Positions 62,965 to 64,000 of a stretch of DNA of 64,000 nt are shown one piece after another. A program made the position numbers and the translations under genes. Position 1 is the stretch's first letter. Every line of letters begins with the position of its first letter. The stretch is from contig NC_135165.1 in NCBI RefSeq assembly GCF_050948215.1, forward strand, positions 1,166,501 to 1,230,500. The letters are read 5' to 3'. This stretch comes from Halictus rubicundus. Lineage: Eukaryota; Arthropoda; Insecta; Hymenoptera; Halictidae. The notes beneath the pieces were generated by a model that did no database searches, was not told the DNA's origin, and saw only the letters and a list, made by a program, of their open reading frames with translations.

Positions 62965-63541
62965 ATGGGATTCCTAACGATTCTCGTGAGTTACAAATTA
63001 GGAACAAAACCCCGTAGAACACATTGTATCTTTGCTAAATTTCGTGGCTTCAGCTTCTTCTCGGTTGCATCGGTCTGAACGTTCCAGTGGGCGCGTCGGG
63101 GAACGACCTTTTCGATGAAAAGGTCAGGCAGACGAAACTCGAGATAGCGAAGCTGCATCTTCGAGAAACACCGCCAGGTAAACGCGAAAGGAATCGATAA
63201 ACAAGCTTAGAGCGATCTGTACGACCGATAAGCTGCCTTATCGAAGATCAGAACAAAATATACAATTTTCTGGTATTGGCTTTACAGTTCCAAAAAAGCT
63301 GTACAACGTGCAATGGGACCATCTATGGCAACAGAGCTTCGGGAACGAACGGCTCTTCGTAGCGAACGCCTTGAACAAAATCGTCTACGTCAAAGGGAAC
63401 CGCGTCGCAACGTTCTCCGTAGATTCGCCTCCTTCTAACGAAACCTCAATGGCGGAACTCCCCTTCTGGCGCGGCAACGGCCCTATGAGATTCGTCAGAG
63501 TATGCGAAATAAACATCGAGTCGGCTAAATCAGCCTGTTAG
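62965..63541 (+). CDS. Small secreted protein, unrecognised, three exons
   Basis: Exons 62965-62985, 63054-63177 and 63288-63541 join in phase to 132 residues. Exon 1 encodes only MGFLTIL before a GTGAGT donor. After a 68-base intron ending TTCAG it continues LLLGCIGLNVPVGAS, so the signal peptide is built across the junction and cleavage is likely near residue 21. The mature part has a charged helical start (KVRQTKLEIAKLHL), an aromatic middle (YNVQWDHLWQQSFGNERLF), and a C-terminal region with PFWRGNGPMRF. Only two cysteines remain after the signal peptide, both in the last 15 residues (VCEINIESAKSAC), and could form one disulfide. No family is recognised. Continuous phase, two consensus splice pairs and a textbook signal peptide argue for a real gene, but no transcript evidence can be seen here. 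Confidence 0.65.
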
Positions 63542-64000
63542 TGGAACAAATCTGGTGAATCTGTTCTAAATGTCGTTAGTAGTTATTTCCGGGATCAAAG
63601 AGGATCAGCGGCTGTTTCCCTTTGTTTCTACGAGAGTCACCACGTTTGCTCCACCGACAAAAGCCAACTAGTTTGCACGAAGCGACGAAGTTGTTCGCGT
63701 CGAAGTCTTCCAGGCGTTCCTCAGCATTTCATCAGCGTCCCGGCTAGTCTCATTGAGCGGTTGATGACTCGCCGATGGTTACCACGCTCACAATAGGGTA
63801 CCGTTCACACCCGGAAGCCTTGCGCGGCCCGAACAATACACGATTCCCATTGTCTTCCATTCGTACGGTTCTCGAATCCCGGTTTACCCGAATGAGGATG
63901 GTGGATTAACATTGATCTGCCGCGTCACAATCGAATCGATGTTCACAGAGCACCGTGTGGAAAGCCGTGCTCTATCTGCTGATTTGTTACGAAACCGGCT
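63542..64000. other. Sequence after the small secreted gene, nothing recognised
   Basis: No open frame with domain evidence. The 3' UTR of the small secreted gene would lie at the left. No canonical AATAAA is visible before the window ends, so the transcript may continue beyond it. Confidence 0.4.

Overview
This window reads as nuclear DNA of an insect, most likely a hymenopteran (bee, wasp or ant). Most genes are split by short GT-AG introns of about 70-300 bases. The proteins are clearly metazoan, the spacers are AT-rich, and degenerate terminal-inverted-repeat elements with TTAA or TA targets are present. The order-level assignment is inference from gene content (IQGAP kept, one BUB1/BUBR1-type kinase, full METTL3) and is not proven by the sequence. 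I assembled gene models by hand: splice sites were chosen so that phase is kept across every junction and the whole CDS length divides by three.

Layout: (1) 1-2.4 kb: the 5' part of a flavin-containing monooxygenase gene (minus strand), with a decayed tandem FMO copy behind it. (2) 3.1-10.5 kb: a compact housekeeping block of two divergent pairs: REXO4-like exonuclease (-) / NET1-ARHGEF3-type RhoGEF (+), then METTL3 m6A methyltransferase (-) / TSR2 ribosome-biogenesis factor (+). (3) 10.7-16.4 kb: an 11-exon patched-domain transporter-like protein (-). (4) 16.4-29.1 kb: mostly non-coding, holding one secreted/membrane protein with internal repeats (21.96-23.97 kb), hairpins, a short duplication and a MITE. 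(5) 29.1-31.0 kb: HDHD5/CECR5 HAD hydrolase (-), divergent from (6) a 26-exon IQGAP (+, 31.9-38.7 kb). (7) 40.5-45.8 kb: a BUB1/BUBR1 checkpoint kinase (-). (8) 46.9-47.3 kb: a three-copy tandem repeat carrying CTCF-like motifs. (9) 48.5-50.4 kb: ariadne-1 RBR ubiquitin ligase (+). (10) 52.2-56.3 kb: synaptojanin (+). (11) 58.6-60.7 kb: a G protein alpha-i subunit (-) with an unusual C-terminus. (12) 61.6-62.1 kb: two abutting TTAA-type MITEs. (13) 62.97-63.54 kb: a small secreted protein gene whose first exon encodes only seven residues.

The genes are mostly unrelated housekeeping or signalling genes rather than a cluster. Several share functional themes: RNA and ribosome biology (REXO4, METTL3, TSR2), Rho/Ras-type and G-protein signalling (NET1-like, IQGAP, G alpha i), phosphoinositide turnover (synaptojanin) and mitosis (BUB1). 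I found no CRISPR array, no convincing tRNA or rRNA, and no intact transposase. The items most worth a second look are the CTCF-like repeat array, the small secreted protein, the internally repeated secreted/membrane protein, the MadBub-type kinase, the altered G alpha i tail, the FMO relic and a miRNA-like hairpin near 17.9 kb.
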